A stretch of DNA of 64,000 nucleotides. Source: Buttiauxella massiliensis (GTDB lineage: Bacteria; Pseudomonadota; Gammaproteobacteria; Enterobacterales; Enterobacteriaceae). The notes beneath the pieces are model-generated. The model was not told the DNA's origin. It worked only from the letters and a program-made list of their open reading frames with translations, and did no database searches. Made by a program: the position numbers and the translations under genes. Location: the NCBI RefSeq assembly GCF_902500225.1, contig NZ_LR722650.1:186001-250000 (forward strand), in the 5' to 3' direction. Position 1 is the stretch's first letter, and each line of letters begins with the position of its first letter. Below, one piece after another: positions 36,375 through 45,578 of the stretch.

Positions 36375-38672
36375 TTAAGCTATACGCAGGCGTTCAACGG
36401 GAGCAGTACGGCAAATTTTAACCGGTACTGATTTCGATGTTGGCGTCCCGGTGCCGTCGCCGACGCTGCTCAGAGGAACCAATGGGTTCGTTTCAGGGTA
36501 ATAGGCTGCCAGATTGCCGCGCGGGATGTTGTAAGGCACGATTTTAAAACCGCTGACTTTGCGTGTGATGCCATCGTTCCATATCGTTTCGATATCTACC
36601 AGGTCGCCCTCGTGCAACTCAAGTGCCGCAAGATCTTCTGGGTTAATAAATAGCACTTCACGCTGGCCGTAAACACCACGGTATCGGTCGTCCAACCCGT
36701 AAATTGTGGTGTTGTATTGATCGTGCGAGCGTAAGGTTTGCAGCGCAAACGGGGCTTTCAAATCACCAAATAATGATTTCGGAAGAGGGACTGCACTGAA
36801 TTCCGCTTTCCCCGTCGGGGTGTTAAAGCGCAATTCCGCCGCCGCGTTACCAAGGTAGAAACCACCTGGTTTTTCGCACTGCTGGTTAAAATCTTTAAAG
36901 CCTGGAAGGGTGGCCGCAATATGGTCGCGAATCAGATTGTAATCCCCTGACAATGCCAGCCAGTCGAGCTTTTCTTGCCCCAGAACGGTGTTAGCAATCC
37001 CACAAACAATGGCGGTTTCTGAACGCTGTGTTGCAGCAATCGGTTTCCCGATACCTTCAGATGCGTGCACCATGCTGAATGAGTCTTCAACGGTGATGAA
37101 CTGCCGCCCACTGGCCTGCATATCTTCTTCAGTACGCCCAAGCGTTGGCAAAATCAGTGACTCTTTGCCGGGTACGACATGGCTGCGGTTAAGTTTGGTG
37201 CTGATATGAACCGTCAGGCCGCAACGTTGCAGAGCTTCCTCGGTGAGAGGGCTATCTGGTGCTGCTGCCGCAAGATTGCCACCAAGTGTAATCAGAACTT
37301 TAACTTCATCACGTAGCATTGCCGCAATAGCTTCAACGGTGTTATGGCCTTGCGCGCGTGGAGGTTCAAAATCGAAATGAGTTGCAAGGCTATCGAGTAA
37401 TGCAGCCGATGGTTTTTCATCAATGCCCATCGTGCGGTTACCCTGCACATTACTGTGACCGCGCACTGGGCACAGGCCCGCACCAGGTTTTCCAAGATGG
37501 CCACCCAGAAGTTGCAGGTTAACGATTTCACGTACGGTGTTCAGGGAGTGTTTGTGCTGGGTAATTCCCATTGCCCAGGTGCAAATCACACGTTCGGCCT
37601 GCTGCCAGATAGTCGCGGCATCACGCAGTTGCTGCTCGCTCAATCCGGATTGATGGGTAATGTGCTCCCAGGACGTGTTGTCGATTTCAGCAAACCATGC
37701 TTCCACGCCATGAGTGTGCTCAGCAATAAAGGTTTCATCGAAAATACCCGTGTCACCGTTCTCAAGTTTCTGACGATGGGTTTCCAGTAGCGCTTTTGCC
37801 ATACCGCGAATCGCAGCCATATCACCGCCCAGGTTCGGCTGGTAATAGTAGCTACTGATTTTACCGGCCAGTGGTGTCACCACTTCTAACGGCTTTTGCG
37901 GATCGGCAAAACGCTCAAGACCGCGTTCACGCAGGGTATTGAAGGTCACAATTTGTGCGCCGTTCTCAGCTGCGTGGCGCAAACTATGCAACATGCGAGG
38001 ATGGTTAGTACCTGGGTTTTGGCCAAACACAAAAATGGCATTAGCCTTGTCGAAATCATCTAAATGAATGGTGCCTTTACCGACGCCGATACTGCGTTTA
38101 AGCCCGCTGCCGCTGGCTTCATGGCACATATTCGAGCAGTCCGGGAAATTATTGGTTCCCATCATGCGACCGAATAATTGGTACAGATAAGACGCTTCGT
38201 TACTCGCGCGTCCTGAGGTGTACAGTTCCATCTGGTCGGGATTATCCAATGCTTTAATATGCTGACCGATAAGCGCCAGTGCGTCATCCCAGCTAATGGC
38301 TTCGTAATGGTCAGTCTGCGGGTTGTAACGCAACGGCTCAGTAAGGCGTCCTTGATATTCAAGGAAATAATCGCTCTGCTGATACAGATTACTGACACTG
38401 TGTTTAGCAAAAAACTCGTTATCGATAAAACGGCGAGTTGCTTCCCATGTCACTGCTTTCGCGCCATTTTCGCAGAAGCTAAAAGTACTTTTATTGTCAT
38501 CGCCCCATGCACAACCTGGGCAGTCAAACCCTTTGGCTTTGTTCATGCGCATCAAGTTGCGCAGGTTTTTTATGGCGTGTTTACTGTCGATAACAAAGCG
38601 GGTAGTTGCTTCAAGAGAGCCCCAGCCACCGGCTGCAGCGCGATAGGGTTTGATTGCAGATTTAAATTTCAT
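36375..38672 (-). CDS. FdhF/YdeP-like molybdopterin oxidoreductase
   Basis: 765 residues, a member of the bis-MGD molybdoenzyme family, collinear with E. coli YdeP. An N-terminal CPGCAW motif (about residue 48), molybdopterin-binding stretches CSNMCHEASGSGLKRSIGVGKG, FGQNPGTNHPRML, PVRGHSNVQGNRTMG, and the C-terminal RSHDQYNTTIYGLDDRYRGVYGQR. YdeP is linked to acid resistance in E. coli; its substrate is unknown. The GTG at 38705 is in frame; ATG 38672 (MKFKSAIKPYRAAAGGWG) aligns better with homologues, though its ribosome site is poor. Confidence 0.88.
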   Translation of the reverse strand: MKFKSAIKPYRAAAGGWGSLEATTRFVIDSKHAIKNLRNLMRMNKAKGFDCPGCAWGDDNKSTFSFCENGAKAVTWEATRRFIDNEFFAKHSVSNLYQQSDYFLEYQGRLTEPLRYNPQTDHYEAISWDDALALIGQHIKALDNPDQMELYTSGRASNEASYLYQLFGRMMGTNNFPDCSNMCHEASGSGLKRSIGVGKGTIHLDDFDKANAIFVFGQNPGTNHPRMLHSLRHAAENGAQIVTFNTLRERGLERFADPQKPLEVVTPLAGKISSYYYQPNLGGDMAAIRGMAKALLETHRQKLENGDTGIFDETFIAEHTHGVEAWFAEIDNTSWEHITHQSGLSEQQLRDAATIWQQAERVICTWAMGITQHKHSLNTVREIVNLQLLGGHLGKPGAGLCPVRGHSNVQGNRTMGIDEKPSAALLDSLATHFDFEPPRAQGHNTVEAIAAMLRDEVKVLITLGGNLAAAAPDSPLTEEALQRCGLTVHISTKLNRSHVVPGKESLILPTLGRTEEDMQASGRQFITVEDSFSMVHASEGIGKPIAATQRSETAIVCGIANTVLGQEKLDWLALSGDYNLIRDHIAATLPGFKDFNQQCEKPGGFYLGNAAAELRFNTPTGKAEFSAVPLPKSLFGDLKAPFALQTLRSHDQYNTTIYGLDDRYRGVYGQREVLFINPEDLAALELHEGDLVDIETIWNDGITRKVSGFKIVPYNIPRGNLAAYYPETNPLVPLSSVGDGTGTPTSKSVPVKICRTAPVERLRIA

Positions 38673-38848
38673 AACGCTTAATTGTTGTCCTTTGAGCGAC
38701 CGCACGCGGTTACGCCATTTACTGTTACAGTCAGTTTACTCCGGTTTAAACTGAATGTAAGCCTTACTAATTCCAGGGCTAAACTGTGATCTGTATAACT
38801 ATTCATCGATGATTTGTTAACCCCTCCACAAAACGACAACTTTTTGTT

Positions 38849-38875
38849 CAATCTTTTGTTTCTCATGGCCGATGA
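38849..38875 (+). promoter_or_regulatory. Candidate flagellar sigma-28 promoter of the chemoreceptor gene
   Basis: CAATCTTT (38849-38856), an 11-base spacer, and GCCGATGA (38868-38875). The FliA consensus is TAAAGTTT-N11-GCCGATAA, so the -10 differs at one base and the -35 at three. It overlaps the most upstream possible ATG (38872), which argues for a start at 38920. Confidence 0.6.
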
Positions 38876-38919
38876 CTCTTTTACAGAAACACCTTTTTAC
38901 AAAAAGAGAAACCAAGGAC

Positions 38920-40611
38920 ATGGCAACTACAAAAATCTCCCCACAAGGGGCTGTTCGTTTCTGGCACAACATCCGATTAGTGCCGCTGTTTACATCAATT
39001 CTGGTTGGGATTTTAGTGCTGTTCGCTTTATGTGTAGGGCTTGCGAGCTATTTTTTGATCCAGAGCGACAAAGCGCTGCAAGATGTGACCAACGAAATTC
39101 AGGTACGGATTGGGCTTTCGGAAAGCTCGACTAATTTGCGTAGTGCGCGACTGAATATCATCCATGCAGGGGCGGCAGGGCGTGTGGCCGACATGGATGA
39201 TATGAAATTTAATATCGCTGAGGCAGAAAAGCTGATTAAACAAGCGCAGGCCAGTTTCGATATTTATATGGCTCGTGCAGACAAAGTTGAGGCGGGTGAA
39301 GCGCTGGATAGCCAGCTACGCACACGCTTTGATGAATATCTGAATAAAGGTATGGCGCCGATGATGAAATATGCCAAAAACGGCATGTTTGAGGCCATCA
39401 TCAATCATGAAAATGAAGAAGCCCGCAAGCTGGATGCGGACTACAACAAAGTGTTAGAGCAAGCGGCGAAGATCCGTACCGAGCGTGCAGTAGCACTTCA
39501 TGAGCAAGCCCAGGCCCGCTCACATTTAAGTGTGATGGTCATGGCATGTGCATTTGCAATCGCGCTGCTCCTGACGATATTTACCTTTGTCGTGTTACGC
39601 CGCGTGGTTATTCAACCTCTGCAACAGGCGGCAACGCGCATCGAACATATCTCCAAAGGCGATTTAACCCAGCCATTGCAATCGTTCGGTAACAGTGAAA
39701 TCGGCAAACTGAATCAGAACTTGCAGGATATGCAGGTTTCATTGGTGAATACGGTTGGCGAAGTGCGCATGGGGGCCGAGGCGATTTACCAGGGCACCAG
39801 CGAGATCTCTGCCGGTAACACCGATTTGTCGGCGCGTACTGAACAGCAAGTGGCGGCACTTGAAGAAACGGCGGCCAGTATGGAGCAGTTAACGGCCACG
39901 GTGAAACAGAATGCAGATAACGCCCATCACGCGACCAGGCTTGCCGAAGAAGCCTCTAACAAAGCCGGTGACGGTGGGCGCATTGTCTCAAGTGTTGTGA
40001 AAACCATGACCAATATCTCTACCAGCTCGAAGAAAATTTCCGAGATAACTGCGGTCATCAACAGCATTGCTTTCCAGACCAATATTCTGGCGCTGAATGC
40101 GGCGGTTGAAGCGGCGCGAGCCGGTGAACAAGGGCGCGGGTTTGCTGTGGTAGCGACTGAAGTACGCACTCTGGCACAGCGCAGTGCACAAGCTGCCAAA
40201 GAAATTGAGGGGCTTATCAGTGAATCAGTATCGCTCATTGATAGTGGCTCAAGTCAGGTTGCCCATGCAGGCGAAACTATGACGGATATTGTCGGCGCGG
40301 TGCGACGTGTCACCGATATCATGCAAGAAATTGCGGCGGCATCGGATGAGCAAAGTCGTGGTATTGAGCAGGTCGGGATCGCGATAAACGAGATGGATAA
40401 TGTGACGCAGCAGAACGCAGCACTGGTTGAAGAAGCAACCGCTGCGGCGAATTCTCTTGAGGAGCAGGCGGCACGCCTGACTACCGCGGTAGGAACATTT
40501 CGTTTAAGCCATCAGCCTAACGTTGTCAAAACTCAGCCTGAAAAGCCGAAAACCACCGCTAAGGCCGCTAAAACCGTTATAGACGAAGACGATAACTGGG
40601 CAACATTTTAG
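38920..40611 (+). CDS. Methyl-accepting chemotaxis protein
   Basis: About 563 residues, Tar/Tsr type. TM1 ([20 protein letters not shown]), a four-helix periplasmic sensor domain, TM2 ([23 protein letters not shown]), HAMP, and a cytoplasmic signalling hairpin with the conserved tip [20 protein letters not shown]. The C-terminus NWATF resembles the NWETF pentapeptide that recruits CheR and CheB. The ligand is unknown. In-frame ATG 38872 lies within the candidate sigma-28 promoter, so I use ATG 38920, although AAGGA is very close to it. Confidence 0.92.
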   Translation: MATTKISPQGAVRFWHNIRLVPLFTSILVGILVLFALCVGLASYFLIQSDKALQDVTNEIQVRIGLSESSTNLRSARLNIIHAGAAGRVADMDDMKFNIAEAEKLIKQAQASFDIYMARADKVEAGEALDSQLRTRFDEYLNKGMAPMMKYAKNGMFEAIINHENEEARKLDADYNKVLEQAAKIRTERAVALHEQAQARSHLSVMVMACAFAIALLLTIFTFVVLRRVVIQPLQQAATRIEHISKGDLTQPLQSFGNSEIGKLNQNLQDMQVSLVNTVGEVRMGAEAIYQGTSEISAGNTDLSARTEQQVAALEETAASMEQLTATVKQNADNAHHATRLAEEASNKAGDGGRIVSSVVKTMTNISTSSKKISEITAVINSIAFQTNILALNAAVEAARAGEQGRGFAVVATEVRTLAQRSAQAAKEIEGLISESVSLIDSGSSQVAHAGETMTDIVGAVRRVTDIMQEIAAASDEQSRGIEQVGIAINEMDNVTQQNAALVEEATAAANSLEEQAARLTTAVGTFRLSHQPNVVKTQPEKPKTTAKAAKTVIDEDDNWATF

Positions 40612-40624
40612 ATGATGTGAATCT

Positions 40625-40650
40625 GTGGATGTCGCTTGCGCTAATCCACC
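40625..40650. repeat. REP-like unit
   Basis: GTGGATGTCGCTTGCGCTAATCCACC, a REP-type palindrome just after the chemoreceptor gene. A second unit follows at 40802; the two are separated by an inserted palindrome. Confidence 0.55.
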
Positions 40651-40682
40651 CTATAAACTCCCAGAAAATGCCACTCGTAGGT

Positions 40683-40799
40683 TGTTAACACCGTTAGTTT
40701 AAGAATGAGATATCCGGGGCGACCACCGGGTTTGGGGTCCCTCCGGGAACCAAATCCCGGTGTTTCCCCTAATTCATTAGCTTAAATGAATGGTGTTAC
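40683..40799. mobile_element. Palindromic 117-bp element flanked by a 9-bp direct repeat (MITE-like)
   Basis: The two halves are imperfect inverted repeats over almost the full length: left end TGTTAACACCGTTAGTTTAAG, right end (reverse complement) GTAACACCATTCATTTAAG, with inner arms CACCGGGTTTGGGGTCCC and GGGAACCAAATCCCGGTG around a TCC loop. The sequence CTCGTAGGT occurs immediately on both sides (40674-40682 and 40800-40808), like a target-site duplication. No coding capacity. It has split a pair of REP units. Confidence 0.6.
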
Positions 40800-40801
40800 C
40801 T

Positions 40802-40835
40802 CGTAGGTCGGATTAGCTCCGCGACATCCGATGCT
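40802..40835. repeat. REP-like unit after the palindromic element
   Basis: CGTAGGTCGGATTAGCTCCGCGACATCCGA, a typical REP arm, at the 3' end of the ABC-F gene. Confidence 0.55.
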
Positions 40836-40840
40836 AACGT

Positions 40841-42571
40841 TTACTCGAGTTCCAGCCGCAGATTAAGCGCGGCAATCTCCATCCGCCATTGCTGCTGAAG
40901 CGCTGGTTTCTGGTGGCTTTGCTTGCGTGCTAAATCCTGCGCAAGCTTCTCCTCCAGCTCAACCAGGCGTTCCAACCAGCTTTCAGTTTCCGAATGAACC
41001 AGAACCGCCGTTGATGACTCGTCTTTCTGTGACGTTGTCACGATATCGACGTTGTCATTTGTCAGTTGCGCATATAGCCCCTCAAGTGAGTGCCACTCGC
41101 TCAATTCGCCATTATCAATCAACCAGAAGCGGTTACAGCTTTTGGCGATTAATGTCCTGTCGTGTGTGACCAGCAACACGCCACCTTCAAAACTTTGCAG
41201 CGTTTCTGCCAGCGCCTCTTTGCCTTCCATATCCAGATGGTTGGTTGGCTCATCAAGCAGTAACAGAGAATAGCGCGCAAGAGTCAGCCCAACAAACAGC
41301 AATCGGGATCGTTCTCCACCGCTCAAAGTGCTGACCGTTTGCCCATGGCGTAACCAGGCAAAACCGGCGCTGATCAACGCCATTTTGCGATCGCGCTCGG
41401 ATAACGGCGCAAAAGGTTCGAGTGCTTCGAGCAAGGTGTCACCGTCACGTAACTGATGGAGTGTCTGGTCGTAATAACCCATCTCTACGCGTGGATGCAG
41501 GCGGATTGAGGACTCATCTTGCGACTGCTGATAATGCTGCCACAGCAGGCGTAATAAAGATGATTTTCCGCAGCCGTTCTTGCCGATTATTGCCACCCGA
41601 TCACCACTTTTCAGGCGTTGCATAGTCAGGTTAAACAGTGGAGGACAATCCGGTGCCGGACTTACCGACAGGTTTTCCATTTCCAGCAGGCGGTTAGCGG
41701 GTAATGCCTCGCCTTTGAGTATCAGTTGCCACAGGTTCGCAGCACTTAGCTCGGTTTGGCTGTCCTTAAGTTTGTCGACGCGTTTTTCCATTTGCTTAGC
41801 TTTACGGGCAAGGTCTTCGTTGTCATAGACTTTGCCCCAAATTGCCAGACGTTTCGCACTGGCCGCTATGCGGTCAATTTCCTTTTGCTGGGCCTGATGG
41901 CGGTGTGCATCGGTACGGTCACGCTCTTCAAGAGCTGCGCGGGCTGCAGAGCAGGGTAGCTGGAAGAAACTGAGTCCGTGGTCACGCAGGATCCATGTTC
42001 CGTTGGTGACGTTATCCAACAGATGTTGATCGTGAGAAACCAGCACAAAGCTGCCGTTCCAGTTACGTAAGAACTGCTCCAGCCACAGTAGTGTGGGCAA
42101 ATCGAGGTGGTTGCTTGGTTCATCAAGCAGCAAGAGATCCGGCTCGGTGATCAACGCACGCGCCAATAATAAACGTGTGTGTTGCCCACCGCTTAGCGTT
42201 CCGGCACTGAGTTGCCAGGCACTTTCATCAAAACCCATGCTGGCTAAGAGCGCCTGTGCTCGCCAGCCATCGGTATGTTGCTGTGCTTCACTCAGTCTCG
42301 CTATCACGGCTTCAAGTAAGGTGAGAGAATGTAAATCTTTAGGTAAATGCTGTTCGACACGCGCCAATAAGCAGTGATGCGCGCGCGTCACGCTGCCACT
42401 ATTGGGTTCGATTGTGCCATCAAGCAATTTAAGAAGGGTGCTTTTACCACAGCCGTTGTGGCCGATTAAGCCCAGGCGATCGCCTTTTTTAAGCGTAAAA
42501 GTGATGTCAGCCAGCAGCGGGCCGAAAGCGGTATCAAGACTAAGGGATTGTGCGGTTAATAATGTGCTCAT
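40841..42571 (-). CDS. ABC-F family ATPase
   Basis: 576 residues with two ABC domains in one chain and no membrane segments, so a soluble ABC-F protein that acts on ribosomes, not a transporter. Walker A motifs GHNGCGKSTLL and GKNGCGKSSLL; signatures LSGGQHTRLLLARAL and LSGGERSRLLFVGLTLA; Walker B LLLLDEPSNHLDL and LLLLDEPTNHLDM. The interdomain linker (about 195-300) is rich in Arg/Lys/Gln. It is not one of the four standard E. coli members (EttA, Uup, YbiT, YheS) by length and N-terminus. Its 5' leader encodes a small peptide, as in many ribosome-protection ABC-F genes. Confidence 0.88.
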   Translation of the reverse strand: MSTLLTAQSLSLDTAFGPLLADITFTLKKGDRLGLIGHNGCGKSTLLKLLDGTIEPNSGSVTRAHHCLLARVEQHLPKDLHSLTLLEAVIARLSEAQQHTDGWRAQALLASMGFDESAWQLSAGTLSGGQHTRLLLARALITEPDLLLLDEPSNHLDLPTLLWLEQFLRNWNGSFVLVSHDQHLLDNVTNGTWILRDHGLSFFQLPCSAARAALEERDRTDAHRHQAQQKEIDRIAASAKRLAIWGKVYDNEDLARKAKQMEKRVDKLKDSQTELSAANLWQLILKGEALPANRLLEMENLSVSPAPDCPPLFNLTMQRLKSGDRVAIIGKNGCGKSSLLRLLWQHYQQSQDESSIRLHPRVEMGYYDQTLHQLRDGDTLLEALEPFAPLSERDRKMALISAGFAWLRHGQTVSTLSGGERSRLLFVGLTLARYSLLLLDEPTNHLDMEGKEALAETLQSFEGGVLLVTHDRTLIAKSCNRFWLIDNGELSEWHSLEGLYAQLTNDNVDIVTTSQKDESSTAVLVHSETESWLERLVELEEKLAQDLARKQSHQKPALQQQWRMEIAALNLRLELE

Positions 42572-42624
42572 TGTTGCTTACTCAAGAGTTACAGGCGCTA
42601 AAACGCCTCGTCAAATATGGCTGA

Positions 42625-42714
42625 CGATAACCCGGTAAGCCCGAGGGAAGGGATTGCAGTTGGTTGCTTCGCTCAAGCCGGATTATCGCAGTGCGATATC
42701 GATAACGCTTGAGC
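42625..42714 (-). promoter_or_regulatory. Possible attenuator structures in the ABC-F leader
   Basis: Read on the minus strand, GCTCAAGC (42714-42707) can pair with GCTTGAGC (42678-42671), enclosing the leader peptide stop codon. The loop segment CGATAATCCGG (42688-42678) can instead pair with CCGGGTTATCG (42635-42625), with one G-U-type pair. A further hairpin, AGGCG/CGCCT (42608-42593), lies just before the gene. The competing pairings are what attenuation would need. Confidence 0.45.
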
Positions 42715-42769
42715 TATGGCGATCACCAAAGGTATGTGAAATAAACAAAATTTCACGAAACAGCAGCAT
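42683..42769 (-). CDS. Putative 28-residue leader peptide upstream of the ABC-F gene
   Basis: A small ORF with ATG at 42769-42767, TAA at 42685-42683, preceded by the excellent ribosome site AAGGAGG with a five-base spacer. It encodes MLLFREILFISHTFGDRHSS followed by SVIDIALR. It ends 111 bases before the ABC-F start and no other gene lies between. Strong translation signals on a very short hydrophobic-then-polar peptide in front of an ABC-F gene suggest a regulatory leader; I recognise no named homologue. Confidence 0.6.
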   Translation of the reverse strand: MLLFREILFISHTFGDRHSSSVIDIALR

Positions 42770-42961
42770 GGGTTCCTCCTTATATATTCAGTTGGTTGAT
42801 GAATAAGCAAATCCTGGCAGAAATCATGAATAATTTCCAGCTACCGATTTTTGACCTGCAACCTTTATCGTATTATTAGCGCAGTGATCAGAATTCAAAT
42901 GAGTGGATATTGGCGAGCGGGGAAAAGGTGGACAAGCGCATCACGTCATCCACCATTTTCG

Positions 42962-44428
42962 CTAGAACGGCAGGGGGCGAGGCTGTGTTTGCATCGTTAT
43001 CCAACGCAGATCGGTAAACTCTCGTACTCCTGCCTGCCCACCAAAACGACCGTAACCTGAGTCTTTCACACCGCCAAATGGCATCTGCGCTTCGTCGTGC
43101 ACCGTTGGGCTATTGATGTGGCAGATTCCGCTTTGAATGCGGCTGGCAATATTCCATGCGCGAACGGTATCGCGACTGAATACCGCAGCAGACAAGCCAA
43201 GATCGTTGTCATTGGCGATAGCCAGCGCTTCGTCATCACCTTTTGCACGAATAATTCCTTTTACCGGCCCAAAGGATTCTTCGTGGTAAATGCGCATTTC
43301 ATTAGTGACAAAATCCAGCACTGTAGCGGGCATGAGGGTGGAATCCGCTTTGCCACCGGCAACCAGCTTTGCACCTTTTGCCAATGCGTCATCAATCAAA
43401 TCATTGCAGCGCGAAACCGTCTGTACATCGACAACTGAACCCAGCACGGTAGGGCCAAGGCGCGGATCGCTGCACGGCAAACTCGTCGCTTTAGCTGCAA
43501 ATTTTGCTACAAATTCATCGGCTACCCGTTCGTCAACGATAATGCGTTCGGTTGACATGCAGATTTGCCCGGAGTTGGCGAAGGCTCCGAACGCCGCACA
43601 GTTCACCGCCAAATCAATGTCAGCATCATGCAGAACCAGCAAAGGTGCTTTGCCACCCAGCTCTAAAACCACAGGTTTGAGATAACGAGCACAAGTTTGC
43701 GCGATAATCCTTCCGACGTGCGTTGAACCGGTGAAGTTCACTCGGCGCACTGCGGGATGAGCAATCATTGTCTCCACTACGGTTCCCGCATCTTGTGGCG
43801 CATTGGTGACAAAATTGACCACACCCGCCGGGAATCCGACTTCATTGAGTGCATCAATAATCAAACCATGTGTTGCGGGGGAGATTTCAGAACCCTTCAG
43901 TACTACGCAGTTGCCGCAGGCCAGCGGTGTGGCGATAGCCCGCACGCCGAGAATCACCGGTGCATTCCACGGTGCCATTCCCAGCACGACACCCGCAGGT
44001 TGGCGTATTGCCATTGCCAGATTTCCTGGCACATCTGATGGGATAACTTCACCATTAATTTGCGTGGTGAGAGCTGCGGCTTCACGCAGAATCCCGGCGC
44101 CTAAATGCACATTAAATTCAGCCCACTGAGCGGTAGCACCTGTCTCGGCCAACATCGCGGCGACAAATGCGGCTTGTTTGGCTTCCAGCGCATCAGCGGC
44201 TTTTAAAAGCAAAGCCCGGCGCTGGTTTGGCGGAGTTTGTGACCAGGCGACAAATGCCTGGCTTGCGGCTTCGACTGCTGCGCGAGCATCATTGACAGTG
44301 GCAGCAGGTGCGATAGTCGCGACGTGTTCATCTAGCGGATTGCGGCGTTCAAAAGTTGCCTGGTTTTGTGCATCAACGGGCAGTCCATTGATCAGCATCG
44401 AAATAGAGATAGGGGATGTTCGTGGCAT
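42962..44428 (-). CDS. Aldehyde dehydrogenase (vanillin/benzaldehyde/salicylaldehyde dehydrogenase-like)
   Basis: 488 residues, non-acylating NAD(P) aldehyde dehydrogenase. Catalytic Cys is in NSGQICMSTER, the general-base Glu in VVLELGGKAPL, the cofactor region is APWNAPVILGVRAIATPLACGN and VNFTGSTHVGR. The substrate-binding part with INGEVIPSDVPGN and the HDEAQMPFGGVKDSGYGRFGG end is like aromatic aldehyde dehydrogenases. GAGGTG lies six bases upstream of the ATG. It stands alone, with no aromatic pathway genes beside it, so the true substrate is open. Confidence 0.87.
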   Translation of the reverse strand: MPRTSPISISMLINGLPVDAQNQATFERRNPLDEHVATIAPAATVNDARAAVEAASQAFVAWSQTPPNQRRALLLKAADALEAKQAAFVAAMLAETGATAQWAEFNVHLGAGILREAAALTTQINGEVIPSDVPGNLAMAIRQPAGVVLGMAPWNAPVILGVRAIATPLACGNCVVLKGSEISPATHGLIIDALNEVGFPAGVVNFVTNAPQDAGTVVETMIAHPAVRRVNFTGSTHVGRIIAQTCARYLKPVVLELGGKAPLLVLHDADIDLAVNCAAFGAFANSGQICMSTERIIVDERVADEFVAKFAAKATSLPCSDPRLGPTVLGSVVDVQTVSRCNDLIDDALAKGAKLVAGGKADSTLMPATVLDFVTNEMRIYHEESFGPVKGIIRAKGDDEALAIANDNDLGLSAAVFSRDTVRAWNIASRIQSGICHINSPTVHDEAQMPFGGVKDSGYGRFGGQAGVREFTDLRWITMQTQPRPLPF

Positions 44429-44657
44429 CTGACACCTCTTTTGTTATTTAAATGTTAAGGTGTCATCGAGTGTAGTGAGGATTAAATGCTTTTCCCAGCA
44501 ATTTAATGTACTTAGGGTGATGGAATTAATTCAGCTATCAACTCTCAATCCCTTTGAAACAGAGCATTCTTTTTGCCTCTGAGCAGCATGTCACCGTACC
44601 ATTTGAAATAATTCCCTATAATGGGCGACGATGAATTTTTCTCAGTGAGGGACAAAC

Positions 44658-45455
44658 ATGCCATTAACTATCAAGGTATTACTGGAAAATAGGCGGGCTG
44701 ACGGGGCAGAGAAATCGTTGCTTGGTAAAGCCGGGCTTAGCCTGTTGATTAAGGATGAAACAACCTCGGTTTTATTCGATACCGGCCCTGATAGTAGTTT
44801 TTTGCATAATGCGGCCGTGATGGGAGTGTCTCTCACAGATCTTACTGCGACGGTACTTTCACATGGCCATTATGACCATTGTGGTGGTGTACCCTGGTTG
44901 CCCAATAACAGCCGTATTATCTGCCATCCTCAGATAGCCAATGAACGCTTTGCATCAGTAAAACTTGCGGGTTTTAGTCGAAGACTAAAAAAGCTATCGC
45001 TAGACATTGACTATTCTCGCCATCAAATGGAATACAGCCGCACACCTGTGCCTATCAGCGAGCGTTTTTTGTGGTCGGGGGAAATCAAAGTAGATGAACC
45101 CAGAGCATACGGAATTATCAGTGGCGACAACGCTGCTGTGGATTACGTTATAGATGAGGGCGTGCTTATTTATAAATCCGACCATGGGCTAGTGATTATT
45201 ACTGGATGCGGGCATCGGGGGATCATAAATATTGTGCGTCATTGTCAAAATATCACTGGGATTAAGCAGGTCTATGCATTAATTGGCGGTTTCCATCTGC
45301 GTAGTGCTTTGCCGCTTGAGTTATTGCGAGTCAGGCGTTTTTTACACCAGCTAAAAATTCAGAAAGTAATGGGCTGCCATTGTACCGGGGCATGGGGACG
45401 CCTGTGGTTGCCGAACGTGTTCGCTCCTGCAACAGGAGATACTTTTGTTTTGTGA
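44658..45455 (+). CDS. Metallo-beta-lactamase fold hydrolase
   Basis: 265 residues with the MBL metal motif HGHYDHCGG, a GCGHRGIINI block and a late His in IGGFHLR. This arrangement resembles the group annotated as 7,8-dihydropterin-6-methyl-4-(beta-D-ribofuranosyl)aminobenzene-5'-phosphate synthase-like, including cAMP-phosphodiesterase-like and unknown hydrolases. GAGGG precedes the ATG. It stands alone. The last part (MGCHCTGAWG) carries a possible further metal site. Confidence 0.82.
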   Translation: MPLTIKVLLENRRADGAEKSLLGKAGLSLLIKDETTSVLFDTGPDSSFLHNAAVMGVSLTDLTATVLSHGHYDHCGGVPWLPNNSRIICHPQIANERFASVKLAGFSRRLKKLSLDIDYSRHQMEYSRTPVPISERFLWSGEIKVDEPRAYGIISGDNAAVDYVIDEGVLIYKSDHGLVIITGCGHRGIINIVRHCQNITGIKQVYALIGGFHLRSALPLELLRVRRFLHQLKIQKVMGCHCTGAWGRLWLPNVFAPATGDTFVL

Positions 45456-45480
45456 TCGCGTGGCAGCAACCCTTTTTTAG

Positions 45481-45509
45481 GTCGGGTAAAGGTAGCGTCA
45501 CCCGGGCAT
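45481..45509. repeat. REP-like unit
   Basis: GTCGGGTAAAGGTAGCGTCACCCGGGC, a REP-type imperfect palindrome after the metallo-beta-lactamase gene; a second GGCG...CGCC palindrome follows. Confidence 0.45.
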
Positions 45510-45578
45510 TAATGGTAGGCGGTGCTATTGCTTATTCGCCTTATAAAACCATTGGCGTTTTTCTATACTAACCTGCTT

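Noticed and set aside
38872-38919. Chemoreceptor start at ATG 38872
   Set aside because: No ribosome site, and the ATG falls within the candidate sigma-28 promoter -10 box.
40683-40799. Palindromic element as an ordinary terminator of the chemoreceptor or ABC-F gene
   Set aside because: It is much too long, has no U-run, and is bounded by an exact 9-bp direct repeat; insertion is the simpler reading.
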